Both the position numbers and the translations under genes were made by a program. Below, piece after piece: positions 11,901-19,913 of a stretch of 64,000 nucleotides of DNA. Every line of letters begins with the position of its first letter. Position 1 is the first letter of the stretch. Source of the stretch: Flagellimonas onchidii (GTDB taxonomy: Bacteria > Bacteroidota > Bacteroidia > Flavobacteriales > Flavobacteriaceae); the NCBI RefSeq assembly GCF_004804315.1, contig NZ_SRXX01000001.1, forward strand, positions 186,001 to 250,000. Direction: 5' to 3'. Below the pieces are notes generated by a model. The model saw only the letters and a list, made by a program, of their open reading frames with translations, did no database searches and was not told where the DNA came from.

Positions 11901-13756
11901 ATGGGTTGACTTAAATCAACTACGGTATACAATTCATCTAAACTAGGGTTTGGGCAAATATCTAAGTACATTTTCCAATCTACCGCACCAAATTCTGACA
12001 CTCCATCAGCACATTCTACTGTTACATCCAATTCATAACTTCCCCTTTCTTCTCCCCCAAAAGCCCTATACCTGTTATTCCCAAGGTCTTGGACATTCAG
12101 AATCTGTGTACTTCCAGAACCAACTGTGGAATTCCATCGTATTTCATTCACAACGTAACCTTCAGGCACGGTGAAATCCGAAAAGAAGTTGCCAAAATTC
12201 AAAACTCCTGTTGGACTTGAACCCAAGTCACGTCTGTTAACTCTGTAAGTAAATGTCTCCGATTGATTGGTAGCCATTTCTTGAGGCACCTCCATGGACG
12301 GAGCGGACAGTTGGTTAAAGGACATAGAAACTGATAGCGAGCTTCCTCCGTAACGGGAAGGGTCACATTCGTTACTGTCATAATATGGGAAAAGTGAAAC
12401 CAATGAAATAAAGGTTCTGGTAGTCAAAGTATCATCCCAGGTTGCATTAATATCAACATCAACAGATAGTTGATTCCCTACGGCCAAATCATCATAGAAC
12501 CCATCATTATCCAAATCTTCCAATCCACCAGGTCCATCAATATCTGTTGCAAAAAGTGGGTTCCCATTGAATATGGATTCAAAAGTAGTGGTTGGATTAT
12601 CATCAGTCAATGTAGTCCCATTAATGGAAAATGATGCTGTGATAAAAGATTGTATTCCTGTCCTTAAGAGGACATCAAATGCAGCATCGGATTCTTCATT
12701 AGTTGATCCTGACCCTCCATTTGTAAATGTATACCTTACCCGAACATCATCACCACAAAAATCACCACTATCCATGTTGATTAATTGTATTCGAGATGAT
12801 GGGTTATTCAGATTAGGCCTTCCCGGCACAAAACTCAAAAAGGCAATTGAGGTAGCTTCTTGATCCCCATCGTTACAAACGGTGGCATTACATCCCCAAT
12901 TTACCTTGTAGTTGGTCTCCAATGCAGATTCACAGGTTCCAAATAACATGGATACCTTATCGGTAAATGTCATAACCTCATCCTGCTCAAAAAAAGCATT
13001 CCCATTTCCAATGGATGAAAAGTCTGAGAAGGTATAGGTGTATCTATTGACATTAGGATCAGTTGGTGATACCCCCGTAGAAGTGGGAGTCAAAACCTGC
13101 CCGTCCAAAGACAGCTCAGAAAATACAATCCTATTGTCCACATCCAAGTAAAAGGTGTATTCGGACAACCTCCCAAGTCCGGAATTGCGCACCTCTATCT
13201 CACGAGTAAAGACCGTTCCATCCGCATCTTTTTCCAGAATGCCCGTAAACTGGTTCACATCATCATCAGCAACCTTTACTTCCAGTTCTGCAAAACGGAT
13301 ATTATAGGACTCTGAATTTCCCGTAAAACTGATTTCAGGGCCATTGTCCAGGCTGTACCGCACCGTGTTTTCATTACTGACGTCAAATTCGGTATCATCA
13401 CCGAAGGTGCTTTCAAATTCATCCAACAGCTCGCAATTTCCTGAAATCTCGTAAGTAAAACTTGCTACCGAACTTGCCGGTATGTCAGGTATCTGAAAGA
13501 TTGGAAAATCCAAGGACCCTATATTGGTGTATTGTGATGCCGTCACGGATATACCAACTGGCAAATCCGATTCAAAACGAATGTTCGTAGCCGCCGCAGA
13601 GGAGGAATTGGTGATGGTCACCGTTAAGATTTCCGAATCACCACAGAGGTTCAATGATGCCGAGGCATTGGTTTCCACCAAAAGGTTCACATCCGATTGT
13701 GCAGCTGCAAAAAAAGATGTCAAAAACAGGCTTATAAGGAGGTAAATATTTCGCAT
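2972..13756 (-). CDS. Giant SprB/YD-repeat RHS protein with variable C-terminal tip
   Basis: A 3594-aa exported protein with signal peptide MRNIYLLISLFLTSFFAAAQ. Residues about 25-1500 are beta-rich adhesin-like repeats of the DUF11 type (for example VTITNSSSAAATNI). PKD/SprB-like repeats follow, the clearest at about 1855-1935 (CAGEASGSAEV...GTGTFSYEW...LAAGDYQVTV). YD/RHS repeats cover about 2115-2730 (YDRAGNLVRTVPPAG, YDQLNRIKEA, YVYDAIGQLVRD). A non-RHS beta-propeller-like insert occupies about 2740-3150. The RHS core end lies at about 3165-3300 (YYELKDHLGNVRVVV, RYGFQGQEKDSE, YDTRLGKFLSLDPLSSDYP). The final 290 residues are an unrecognised tip, more AT-rich in DNA than the core. RHS proteins build hollow shells around a C-terminal toxin; that role here is inferred. 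No T9SS C-terminal signal is visible. Confidence 0.9.
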   Translation of the reverse strand: MRNIYLLISLFLTSFFAAAQSDVNLLVETNASASLNLCGDSEILTVTITNSSSAAATNIRFESDLPVGISVTASQYTNIGSLDFPIFQIPDIPASSVASFTYEISGNCELLDEFESTFGDDTEFDVSNENTVRYSLDNGPEISFTGNSESYNIRFAELEVKVADDDVNQFTGILEKDADGTVFTREIEVRNSGLGRLSEYTFYLDVDNRIVFSELSLDGQVLTPTSTGVSPTDPNVNRYTYTFSDFSSIGNGNAFFEQDEVMTFTDKVSMLFGTCESALETNYKVNWGCNATVCNDGDQEATSIAFLSFVPGRPNLNNPSSRIQLINMDSGDFCGDDVRVRYTFTNGGSGSTNEESDAAFDVLLRTGIQSFITASFSINGTTLTDDNPTTTFESIFNGNPLFATDIDGPGGLEDLDNDGFYDDLAVGNQLSVDVDINATWDDTLTTRTFISLVSLFPYYDSNECDPSRYGGSSLSVSMSFNQLSAPSMEVPQEMATNQSETFTYRVNRRDLGSSPTGVLNFGNFFSDFTVPEGYVVNEIRWNSTVGSGSTQILNVQDLGNNRYRAFGGEERGSYELDVTVECADGVSEFGAVDWKMYLDICPNPSLDELYTVVDLSQPIFTAYESCNPGGGGTGNGCAFATDSFNIDRNTFGYLMPTVARQGLLYYTHNEILTAPRADENTPGIELNAAYPLDEVMVEAEGKILASTTPESYDRLYFEFGFYLPEGYSGELLKHLTSNQTGTITIDGNSIPLTTAPSISIDATNRVTYTYEISMNFDNSVEKIISVSDLLLQIEELSNLGAIGFGIRNLSIFRANFYGRKVSGSIGCSTGSKGSEFALYTPRTGASAGTGQVGNCTGEVNDAIISITSATGGDDFPNEYRPVISFQSFVAMPPDGYRYDPAGSFLVTLNTNFPITFSEDPVSNEIAFQFNEVPILEARQRSYSSFFRQKLVPICDDNFQRLPFATAILNNREFQYINLFNDEPPIVSTREYKRLDIDLPFSIEPNTTQEGFERSVSWPVLFCHEGGTSQSLTSPWIALELKETDDRTQLQGATDEAGNELEVVFYGGTTPETARGMLVKIDNIISNTCVTIFPRVTYINCENDAVQNIDLISSIACETHPLDGLDSTTLAAIGSIKDDGVLSCQYRLDEQEVTLRYKTGDLTWEVNRLEDQVDLCEALTYEVKVLSSKFANVYDTELTVTLPQGITPEDIANIQYQYDGVTGLVNVANFIEDNTGASDNFKIKVSELVTDLLVAAGTAGIEAGDNTIPGSRLQGKNEITFNINLIADCTMDPGIPVRFDLDGVTNCNDNINLLFNRLFPINGVVLPDLAVDVMASDFLVCSTQNQVDINLSNNDPNPDVAQQEIRLTLPNGVTYGGVANGSPAPVQNGNVLTWDINDINTNRTQTFSIFTNLTDLNVLSFDYAVDVVQNGQATCVTDALACDLQVTTAQDTDNAAQITLPQVTINPITSTPVCEGTPITVAVELVGVTDYSEYVFNWNIAPTSQNNNQFTFTLFNAAQLQVSVSPVGNNSPTCAGTANLDVEIYPGATINMSLIEGVTCAGESDASISMAIFGEQGTGFTEQQPFEIISASPLGTVTIGQMVNDGESITVENLPQGPFTINFKDNYGCTFERTLNVPTIGNPITNFCTTLLPCGVASGDVTMGFDMADLHSVLNSTAYNAVVTDNQTGTAILNFTGNFPDTQSRVLTNVAPNATYTLEVSADNGCVYARSFVIDTYQVTVSQPANQELCFANETKDIVVNINDNIPTCSAFSVPNYEALFGVYDTDVEGNPFIGTPQTISGLSNQLDLNGLGEGNYKIIIRPENASGYPDDISACYVERTFSITSSATFSASLNTIDPLCAGEASGSAEVVINGGTGTFSYEWTNQSGQVVSTGYRATGLAAGDYQVTVTNAKGCDVPVPLTFTLTDPDTLEAPFIEDVQTACEAIAGSGGPAASGYTSGTAPYTFRWYEILTTTDFEGIEVTSESFVYQEIVPDGGTSTYVGITAGDYKVMITDANGCTAESLVTAVTQPEVARQYNINLSWSSKVIQENENPNPRTFEVDPIGPSNYRLALATQIERCIAETQEVSRANVASFLKDIEQVKDTVSLAYTSNSEVYHYTLYYYDRAGNLVRTVPPAGVNLAVDGDGNVARVATDHTYVTGYDYNSISQLGGQNTPDGGTTNFLYNDIGQLLYSQNERQIADNTFSYSIYDKLGRIIEAGEAQLAGKVFPTDFFVNGQADETVAQAIPLAEKVEYIQTTFNDQTSITYQGEEQRFLRNRVSQIFNLDKNGQESYTYYSYDPHGNVEWIVQNLPSIGQTTVAYEYDLISGNVNQVVFNLGKVDEYHHQYAYDEDNRIVSVKTSKNGHLWDEDARYDYYLHGPLARTELGEDRIQGLDFTYTIHGWLKGINTPDLAQNAYNPDGVNTQGDAPNTHAKDEFGMALGYYGGDFARDGVFDSRLTAANPFVLENQINGNSQDLYNGNISTWTSHTAAEAKAKNVNSYLVGNAYQYDQLNRIKEATTKAFNEASQVFEPINGQTDAFKTNYSYDGNGNLLTLRRFKDDGQLMDDLAYNYDLTNPNLSNKLTHVDDAVGQVSTAINDLPDQNNGNYVYDAIGQLVRDNSEGLQYVWNTSGKVSEIIPDDTGDANTQKVHMKFTYDGMGNRIVKQVNRLPYESGNGPQVNNPEALETTYYSLDAQGNVMGIYKREDVKVVPGDATDTSYKAVFKTTERPMYGSDRIGQDTHEEEIYSTVYNFGSEADYNAVMLQFVEQINSVALGNVLVAQNIVAGLFDVDGNTITIPGTNLATATVDGEYVELMYDSTLIQDADSTPITTDNNIFLIEDVEENPLGYGVVASNYFSANAEDGVMLIYDTNGNLIPGLQLINADTADAVDYLAKSVVVKNPGRNDEFFLFYKDVAGNLHTATLSTASGSLEVTTTVQRSSSNYGRHMAVVDDRQMQRAFVYATTHTDAVVDVDGNVVTPPQATLVRFALDGTGAITEEGAVLDPFESYDIQGSGELQIALDGNSLNMYNFTGLATQWTGLGEAELRTWQLNEDWLPLQSSTQQTTIGGNIGKGSLINTGTELYYTQRAQEISTATETVRIIRASDGQVVNNNIGDLRANKNNKFYNFVEGTDSGQEYNLAATNIVTLGNLPTSNNGVTGYQPYQPYTINGITPPATNGVVYRNIGEKYYELKDHLGNVRVVVNDRKNLDTSDNTLSANVVSYNNYYPFGMPQPNRNFDSQEYRYGFQGQEKDSELKGEGLSVNYKFRMYDTRLGKFLSLDPLSSDYPHNSPFAFAENRVIDGIELEGAEYLQRNKALVKLALGYPIIQLSNTSSDFRDAYIKSRGTGFGLSYDGVPTDRLTESPLFEVETNPMVDGLAHSETLNQQPIEHNLKAKKIIFSRINNFKFIGVNKKDGNPHLTSFRSSKNWKPVYEFKIADFSSKRIKLGNGGSTSKTGAALDVISLVIEGYNMKNNIDLSDILSTIDQQAMDRVRFNWIQSRWEPHISPLTKATKDVSQAIVAGLIPRDLATDVQFVSEVTNIVLYGGDGNESPKAKIAGRKILDKVFGKQEGPVLENETGEDFTPIIFTETKN

Positions 13757-13767
13757 CTTGAGTGTTT

Positions 13768-14172
13768 TTAGTATTCAATGACCTTTTGGTAGGAGTCAAT
13801 CAGGTTAAAATCTTTGTCCAGCAACCTTACCATCACCGAATGCTCTTGGAGCATCCCAAAATCATGGGTAAAGTTCATTGTCATCTCTCCCGGGGACACC
13901 ATTTTTTCATCCCCATCACAGGACAGGTAGAACTTTCCGTCCTTTTTCTGGTTGAGGGAAGCGACGTTCATTGCCAGTTCATTGCCCTTTTCCAAGAATT
14001 TGATCTCTATGAACTGGACATTGGCCGTATTGAACAACTGAAACTGCATTTCATAATTCACAGAGTCCAGTTTTTGGATCTGATAATCGAACAATGTGCC
14101 TTCCTGTGCATGGGAAACCCCTATGAAAGCAATCAAAAGAATAATGGTGGCTATTGTTTTTTTCATGGTCAT
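13768..14172 (-). CDS. Small secreted protein of RHS operon
   Basis: A 134-aa protein with a signal peptide (MTMKKTIATIILLIAFIGVSHAQ). The mature part is about 110 residues of probable beta-sandwich (QFQLFNTANVQFIEIKFLEKG, then HSVMVRLLDKDFNLIDSY). It sits between the 1663-aa protein (4 bases from its stop) and the giant RHS gene (11 bases), so it is co-transcribed. A second Met two codons later (14166) is an equally possible start; I chose 14172 because the stop-N4-ATG layout matches the upstream junction at 19168-19175. No family is recognised; a subunit or chaperone of the RHS shell is a guess from position. Confidence 0.8.
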   Translation of the reverse strand: MTMKKTIATIILLIAFIGVSHAQEGTLFDYQIQKLDSVNYEMQFQLFNTANVQFIEIKFLEKGNELAMNVASLNQKKDGKFYLSCDGDEKMVSPGEMTMNFTHDFGMLQEHSVMVRLLDKDFNLIDSYQKVIEY

Positions 14173-14176
14173 ACGG

Positions 14177-17100
14177 TTAGTTGTTATCTATTTCTACTTT
14201 TATACCCACTGCTGGTGAGTTTACCGGTTCGTTCAATGCAGGATCATTGGGCGAAGCAGGTGTTGTATTGTTCTTTATGTACTGATCTCGTTCCACAAAA
14301 GTGTCACCTGGCCCTGTCGGATTGTCCTTGGTCACATATGGACTGGGTGCAATGGAAAAACTTTGTTGTATATCATACAGTCCTGTTTCTTCATTGAACA
14401 GGTACACAGGTTCAATGGGAAGACCATTGGAATCATAGGTCAATGACACATTGTAGTTCCCAAATTCATCACATTTGCTAGGTATATCCAGGACAATGTC
14501 CCATTCCATGGCCTGTGTCCAACGTGTAAATTCGGCATAGGTCAATGATCGACGGACGTCCCATATGGAAGGATCGGAACCATAATCGTACTTTTCAAAG
14601 GCCCCTGTGGCCGATACGTTCTGTACCAAAGCGCCCTCCCCCGTATCCACAATGGTCGCCGAGTTGGTATCGATGACCCTAAGGGTCTGGTTCTCACGAT
14701 TGGATATGCCAGTGACAATCGGACCACTTACCCCAAAATCAATATAGGAGGTATTGAAATCATTGCTGGCCTCAGGACTGCCACCAAATTCCAAAGGAGA
14801 TTTGGTAGGTAAACGACAAGGTTCATCAGAACATGCAAAGGAGCTTATGGTACACTGTGATTTACATTGGGCCACAATCTGATCGACCATCAATTCAATG
14901 TCCTCATAGGGGATAATGTTATCATTGGGGTCAATCTTACATTCCCCAATCTCATAACAACGATCAGAAAATGCCCGTATAAGTTCTTCTCGAAACTCAT
15001 CCCTACGTTGGTCACAATTAGAGCTACATTCCTCCATCATGGCATAAGCATCATTTTCAATGATACTTACCCCAGTAGTCTGGGCATCCCCATTGATATC
15101 ATTCATTTCCACAGGTCCGCCTTCCGATTGCAATTGTTCAAATGTCTTATTGGAAACATACGTATCGATCAGGTCTCGAGATAGATATGGCAAATCCACA
15201 AAGGCATCCAACGGTATGTCCGGATTCAAATACTGCAGTACAAAATCCCCTGTATTTCCACCATCTTCATCCAATAGTTTTTCAAAATCAGGGTTGACAA
15301 CATATTCGGTAGCCTCATAGTAGTTTTCGCAACTGATGACCACACCGTCAGGAGTCAATACTTCATCATAGTTTTTGATCATATCGTAAAAGGTGAACCG
15401 TTGGTCACAACTCCAACTACTTTTATCGTACGGGCAAGTGATATACCCTATCCCACAGAAGTTACAGGGTACGGGATCTTGTAGCGTCCCGCCACAACAA
15501 GGGATAGGGTTCCCATTTTCGTCAAAACAAATATTGGGATCCCGATAACAGGTCTCCACTTCCAAGCTTGGAAAGGTTCCGTTCTTATATGCATAGTACT
15601 TGAAGGCATATACGGGATCTTGGATATTGGGAAAGATATCCCTTAAAATTCCTGTTGTCTCTATCGCCGGGTCTGATGGTGGTTGTACATAGGTTCCAGC
15701 CGCAACGTTTTGATCAATGGAGAAAAATGCCCAATCAGCACCATTGCCTCCATTTAAAAGACGCTCCTTATTGTATTCCCCATCATTGATGTCCGTGTCA
15801 AAATCATTATCAAATTCCGCAAAATTGTTGGAGGGTGTATCCGGATCCAAAATATCGGCAAAGACATAGCCTGTACAATCCAAAAAGGTCTTGACCAAGT
15901 TATTGTCCAATTTCTCCACTTCGTCCCTGATATCATCCGTGGTGCTGGCATTTTTTTTGCGTAATTTCCGCTTGATCTTGCCCCTTGAAATCCAACGGAT
16001 AATCCAACTCTTTATATTTTTTACGGCATCATTGACCGCATCTTTATTCTGATCATCCACATTATTGGCCACGTTGCTATCCTGATCGATATCCGCAGTG
16101 TATGGATTAACGCAAATTTTGTTCACCAATTCAATGACCAATGGCTCCCAACATTCCGCCAATTCATTGACAGAATATTGTGCGCCGTTCAAACGGACAG
16201 GAGCTTCGGGAATATCGCAAATATTATACTTTCCAATATTGGGATTGGGCGTACCACCAACAAATGTTGGTGGGTCATTGGGATCCGATCCATCGGCTCT
16301 ATTCGCACATCCATTTGCACCATAATCGTCGGTAGCCATATGGTAGACCATTTGGTTCAATAATCCAGGCCTGTGCCAGCCCCGCATGGCGTTGTAAATT
16401 TCATCGGCTGCCATGTTTCTGGTATAGTTAGTATCCGTCAATGTCTTGCATTCATACAGCATGGAAATGGCATAGCCTTCAAAATCCATGGGATAAGCAT
16501 TCCTATTGGTAATCGTGATGCTTCCACTTCCGTTGTCCTGATAGGTGAAATTCGAGGCAGTATCCGTTAAAAATTCGTTGTTGGGATTGATCGCATTTGA
16601 TGGTGTATCAAAATAGTTGGTCGAACCATTCAGTTGACCAACTGCCGTTGCATCGGCCGTATAGGCCTCCAATGCTTCAGGCGAGGGTTTTCTAAATGGA
16701 GGCGTAAATACTATAGGGATATTAAACTCACAGCAGGGCGTCGTAAACCGTACTTCGATGGGTTTGATATCCCCTAGACTAGATGTCTGGGCATAATCAA
16801 TGGGCACCAGATTGTTCCCATCAAAATAAATAATCTCTACGCCATACAGTCCGGGATTCTGTTCGTAAAAATCTAAAAATTCATCTGTGGCTTCAAGATC
16901 AGCGCTGTCCTTTCTTTTGAATTGATAGGCTATGGTTGAACAATCTGTGCAGTCAAAATTCAAAATATTGTCGGTATCCAAACTGGCTACCAAATTCTGG
17001 TTGGCGAGTATCTGTCCATAGAAGAAAATATCGTTGTACAGGTACTGCATCTCCTCTTCACAATCAATTTCGTCCAGAGCACTGACCAACCATGCAAAAT

Positions 17101-19168
17101 AAGGTTCGATAAGTTTCTTGGTGTTCTCTTGATTGGCCACCAATTTTGCCGTAAAGTCATCCACAGGTTCCAAGGTCTTTTGCACATAATACGTTCCTGT
17201 GTCCAAATTGACGGATCCAAAATCCACTATGATCTTTTGGTTCGTAGGGTCAGTGGATAGATCGCCAATGCTCTCTTCTGTAAATTCTTGAACCATTGTA
17301 CCAGTGTCCGCATTGAATATTTGTATGTGAAGTTTATAATCCACATCAATTTCAAGGTTATTGCAGAGTCCCTCCAAAACTGGTTTGTCAATCGTATAAC
17401 CGATGTTCAAATCCGTGGCATCCTGCAGAATGGTAATTCGCTTGGAAGCCTTGAAACCTTTTTCCGTTGCCGTATTATTTGTGATTTTATCATTTATCCC
17501 GGAAACAGTGGGACCTGTAGTGATCTTATCCAACACAGTGTCATCCTCACTGAAAGTCAGTCCTGTAGCGATCGTATTCCCTTCCTTGGTGATATAAGCT
17601 ACGGATTTGGTGTTGTTTGGATCAATCGTAATGACCTTGGCCACTTGTTCGGGATCTGGGGCCTCATCTCCAAAAAGTGCCACCAATTCCTCTTCGGTCG
17701 GAGTGCCATACAAAGTTCTTACCGTACGTCCCTGTCCAATGGCTTGATCGCCCAACATATGGGTCTTGCCCACTCCGGATTGTTCAACGACCCTGTCTGT
17801 ACCATCATTGCTAAAAATGACCCTTGTATAGGGGTATCCTTCTGAATTTGGTATCCGTTTATCCGTGTTCAAGCTTGAATAATACGCAAAGGCACCCGTT
17901 GCATCAATGGTGGATGGCTGTCCATAATTGGATACCTCATCAAAATGCTTGGCCCGGTAAAGCTCACCGTTTGTAGTAACAAAATTGTTCCTGTACCTAT
18001 CAATACGTTCCCCTTCTATGGGAACGGGCAATGTTGTCAAAGTCGGCCTGCCCGAATGGTCCAAAACTGTTTGCGACACAATTTTATAATCCTTTGAGGG
18101 AAAGTAGCGCTGGGTTTGTTTTACTTGGTTCAGGGTAGTGGCATAGGTTGCTTGCTCACTTACCTTGTTTCCTTCTGTAAACACCCTACTATACTGGTAA
18201 TTGGTATTGTCATCGGGGTCCTCAAAAAAGAAAGCTTCCACAGTCCCTGTTGGGTCGTTGAATTCATAACTGCCCGCGTCATAGGCAGATGTGTTCCATA
18301 CTCCCCAGTTCTTGTTGTTCCCTGATCCATTGTCATAGAAAGTACCTATGGGACGCACCCGCCACACATAGAACCCCTGCCCCTCACCAATGGTAAGGGA
18401 AATTTGGTTACTGGAACTAAACGTATGAAAGTTCAATGCCTTGCTCCAATCCACTGTTGTTCCAATTTGTCGCTCATCGGAAACCAAGGTCTCGTCCTTA
18501 TTGAACAGACGGAGCAATTGAAATTCGTAATTGGGAGCTTCGCAGGTATCCGTCCATTCAAAGGAAACCACCTTGCCGTTTGGCGTTACGGTATTGGATA
18601 CCAAATTCACTACATTATTGGCTACATCGATGCCATAACTCAATTCATAGTAAAGTCCAATCCCCATATTGGCCTGTACATCAATGGTTCCTAGACCATC
18701 TGAGGCAGAATTTATGGTCGCAGTGACACTGCTTATCGATTCGGACAAATAGGAAAGTCCCGTAGCTGGATTTGTACGATCCAGATACTGCTCCAAATCC
18801 AAATAAACCAACCCTTCCGGGTTTTGGTTATCCAAGTTTACATCAAAATTAATGGTCGGATTGGTGCCTCCTGAAGTGACCAAGGTTAAATCGAGATTGA
18901 CGTTGATATCGAAGAGCAGTCCAGCAGTTCCGCTACCAAAACCATATTGTTGTCCCAAATCGATCTTGACCCATGTTTTTCCACCCTTCACATAAAAATC
19001 AGAGCACGGGGTCGTGAAATTCAAGCTTCCTGTTGTCGTATTTCCACTGGAAGGGACCGCTATCATCGTATGATCCGATCGAACTCCCAATTCCTGGGCT
19101 TGTATATGCTGTGTGGCGATAAAACAGCCTATTGCTATTAGCTTGGCAAAAAAGTTCTGTATCCGCAT
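14177..19168 (-). CDS. RHS-operon bridging protein, 1663 aa, secreted
   Basis: The start at 19168 is preferred to the upstream ATG at 19201: it gives a clean signal peptide (MRIQNFFAKLIAIGCFIATQHIQAQ) and lies 4 bases after the previous stop. The N-terminal 350 residues resemble a fibronectin-like segment that retrieves text-like fields (NYEFQLLRLFNKDE, GFYVWRVRPIG). Next is an RHS-linked block (QTQRYFPSKDYKIVSQT, LDHSGRPTLTTLPVP) like the DUF6443-type region usually found at the front of Bacteroidetes RHS proteins. The C-terminal half is cysteine-rich (CYRDPNICFDENG, PCCGG, CNFCGIGYITCPYD) and contains a basic stretch around GKIKRKLRKK. It has no YD repeats of its own and probably bridges the 1938-aa and 3594-aa proteins. 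Family name uncertain. Confidence 0.8.
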   Translation of the reverse strand: MRIQNFFAKLIAIGCFIATQHIQAQELGVRSDHTMIAVPSSGNTTTGSLNFTTPCSDFYVKGGKTWVKIDLGQQYGFGSGTAGLLFDINVNLDLTLVTSGGTNPTINFDVNLDNQNPEGLVYLDLEQYLDRTNPATGLSYLSESISSVTATINSASDGLGTIDVQANMGIGLYYELSYGIDVANNVVNLVSNTVTPNGKVVSFEWTDTCEAPNYEFQLLRLFNKDETLVSDERQIGTTVDWSKALNFHTFSSSNQISLTIGEGQGFYVWRVRPIGTFYDNGSGNNKNWGVWNTSAYDAGSYEFNDPTGTVEAFFFEDPDDNTNYQYSRVFTEGNKVSEQATYATTLNQVKQTQRYFPSKDYKIVSQTVLDHSGRPTLTTLPVPIEGERIDRYRNNFVTTNGELYRAKHFDEVSNYGQPSTIDATGAFAYYSSLNTDKRIPNSEGYPYTRVIFSNDGTDRVVEQSGVGKTHMLGDQAIGQGRTVRTLYGTPTEEELVALFGDEAPDPEQVAKVITIDPNNTKSVAYITKEGNTIATGLTFSEDDTVLDKITTGPTVSGINDKITNNTATEKGFKASKRITILQDATDLNIGYTIDKPVLEGLCNNLEIDVDYKLHIQIFNADTGTMVQEFTEESIGDLSTDPTNQKIIVDFGSVNLDTGTYYVQKTLEPVDDFTAKLVANQENTKKLIEPYFAWLVSALDEIDCEEEMQYLYNDIFFYGQILANQNLVASLDTDNILNFDCTDCSTIAYQFKRKDSADLEATDEFLDFYEQNPGLYGVEIIYFDGNNLVPIDYAQTSSLGDIKPIEVRFTTPCCEFNIPIVFTPPFRKPSPEALEAYTADATAVGQLNGSTNYFDTPSNAINPNNEFLTDTASNFTYQDNGSGSITITNRNAYPMDFEGYAISMLYECKTLTDTNYTRNMAADEIYNAMRGWHRPGLLNQMVYHMATDDYGANGCANRADGSDPNDPPTFVGGTPNPNIGKYNICDIPEAPVRLNGAQYSVNELAECWEPLVIELVNKICVNPYTADIDQDSNVANNVDDQNKDAVNDAVKNIKSWIIRWISRGKIKRKLRKKNASTTDDIRDEVEKLDNNLVKTFLDCTGYVFADILDPDTPSNNFAEFDNDFDTDINDGEYNKERLLNGGNGADWAFFSIDQNVAAGTYVQPPSDPAIETTGILRDIFPNIQDPVYAFKYYAYKNGTFPSLEVETCYRDPNICFDENGNPIPCCGGTLQDPVPCNFCGIGYITCPYDKSSWSCDQRFTFYDMIKNYDEVLTPDGVVISCENYYEATEYVVNPDFEKLLDEDGGNTGDFVLQYLNPDIPLDAFVDLPYLSRDLIDTYVSNKTFEQLQSEGGPVEMNDINGDAQTTGVSIIENDAYAMMEECSSNCDQRRDEFREELIRAFSDRCYEIGECKIDPNDNIIPYEDIELMVDQIVAQCKSQCTISSFACSDEPCRLPTKSPLEFGGSPEASNDFNTSYIDFGVSGPIVTGISNRENQTLRVIDTNSATIVDTGEGALVQNVSATGAFEKYDYGSDPSIWDVRRSLTYAEFTRWTQAMEWDIVLDIPSKCDEFGNYNVSLTYDSNGLPIEPVYLFNEETGLYDIQQSFSIAPSPYVTKDNPTGPGDTFVERDQYIKNNTTPASPNDPALNEPVNSPAVGIKVEIDNN

Positions 19169-19172
19169 AGTG

Positions 19173-19913
19173 TCAATTTTTTCTGTTATCGATGATTTCA
19201 AATCCTTTATAGGCAGGTTTTAGCTGGTGTCCTTTGAACAGGGCCGCAACCGGGGAAATAATTTCTTTTGGACTGTCAAAGTCCATTTTTTCATAGGTAA
19301 TCCGCTGCTTTTTGATCTTGCTTTGGCCATTGTAGCCGTTCTCAACACTGACGATCTTATCCTTTTTTGGATCATATGTGATCTTTTGTTGCACCAACTT
19401 TGTCCGTTTGGCAAAATCTGCGTTCGGAATCACGGTTATCAATGTCAGTCCATTGTCTTTATGAACGCAATCAACAGTTTCGGCCGAATCCAATAAAGTG
19501 CGTTGTATTTCAAGAAATTTCCTGTACGTATTGATATCATTGAAAATCCTTGGGTCTGAATTGTTCCAATAGATTTTTCCATGTTCCGGAAGTACCACAA
19601 AGATGTCTTTTTCGTCCCCAAAGACACTCATGTTGCTATCATAGACAGCTATTTTGTTGGCCGTTGTGAACACCTCGGTATCCGTTGTTTTGGACTCCAC
19701 CCCGCTATTCGAGCTGAACTTAGTTTCCATGCTGTACCTCACATGGTAAACCTGCCCATTTTTTGGGGCGCTCATGGATTCCATCCTATTCAAATAGGAC
19801 ATTAGTTTTTCCTTGCAGTCCATGACATTACAGCTGGGGCCATGGCTCCATCCCATTATGGGAAACAATGCTAAAATGACGATTTGTATCCTAAAGATTA
19901 TTGCGGTTTTCAC
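19173..19913 (-). CDS. Secreted LolA-like fold protein
   Basis: A 246-aa protein with a signal peptide (hydrophobic 5-22, ending GWSHG). The mature chain has the order of strands seen in LolA/LppX-type lipid-binding folds: VYHVRYSMETKF, then TEVFTTANKIAVYDSNMSVF, DIFVVLPEHGKIYW and KITYDPKKDKIVSVE. Its start overlaps the 3' end of the 1938-aa gene by 23 bases and its stop lies 4 bases before the next ATG, so translation is probably coupled. LolA-like proteins carry lipoproteins or hydrophobic ligands across the periplasm; here it may escort one of the two lipoproteins of the operon. The fold call is by pattern only. Confidence 0.75.
   Translation of the reverse strand: MKTAIIFRIQIVILALFPIMGWSHGPSCNVMDCKEKLMSYLNRMESMSAPKNGQVYHVRYSMETKFSSNSGVESKTTDTEVFTTANKIAVYDSNMSVFGDEKDIFVVLPEHGKIYWNNSDPRIFNDINTYRKFLEIQRTLLDSAETVDCVHKDNGLTLITVIPNADFAKRTKLVQQKITYDPKKDKIVSVENGYNGQSKIKKQRITYEKMDFDSPKEIISPVAALFKGHQLKPAYKGFEIIDNRKN

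Noticed and set aside
13762-14397. 211-aa plus-strand frame
   Set aside because: Antisense to the 134-aa secreted protein and the end of the bridging protein, both of which have signal peptides or clear coding patterns.
17288-17845. 185-aa plus-strand frame
   Set aside because: Antisense to the 1663-aa bridging protein; no family features.
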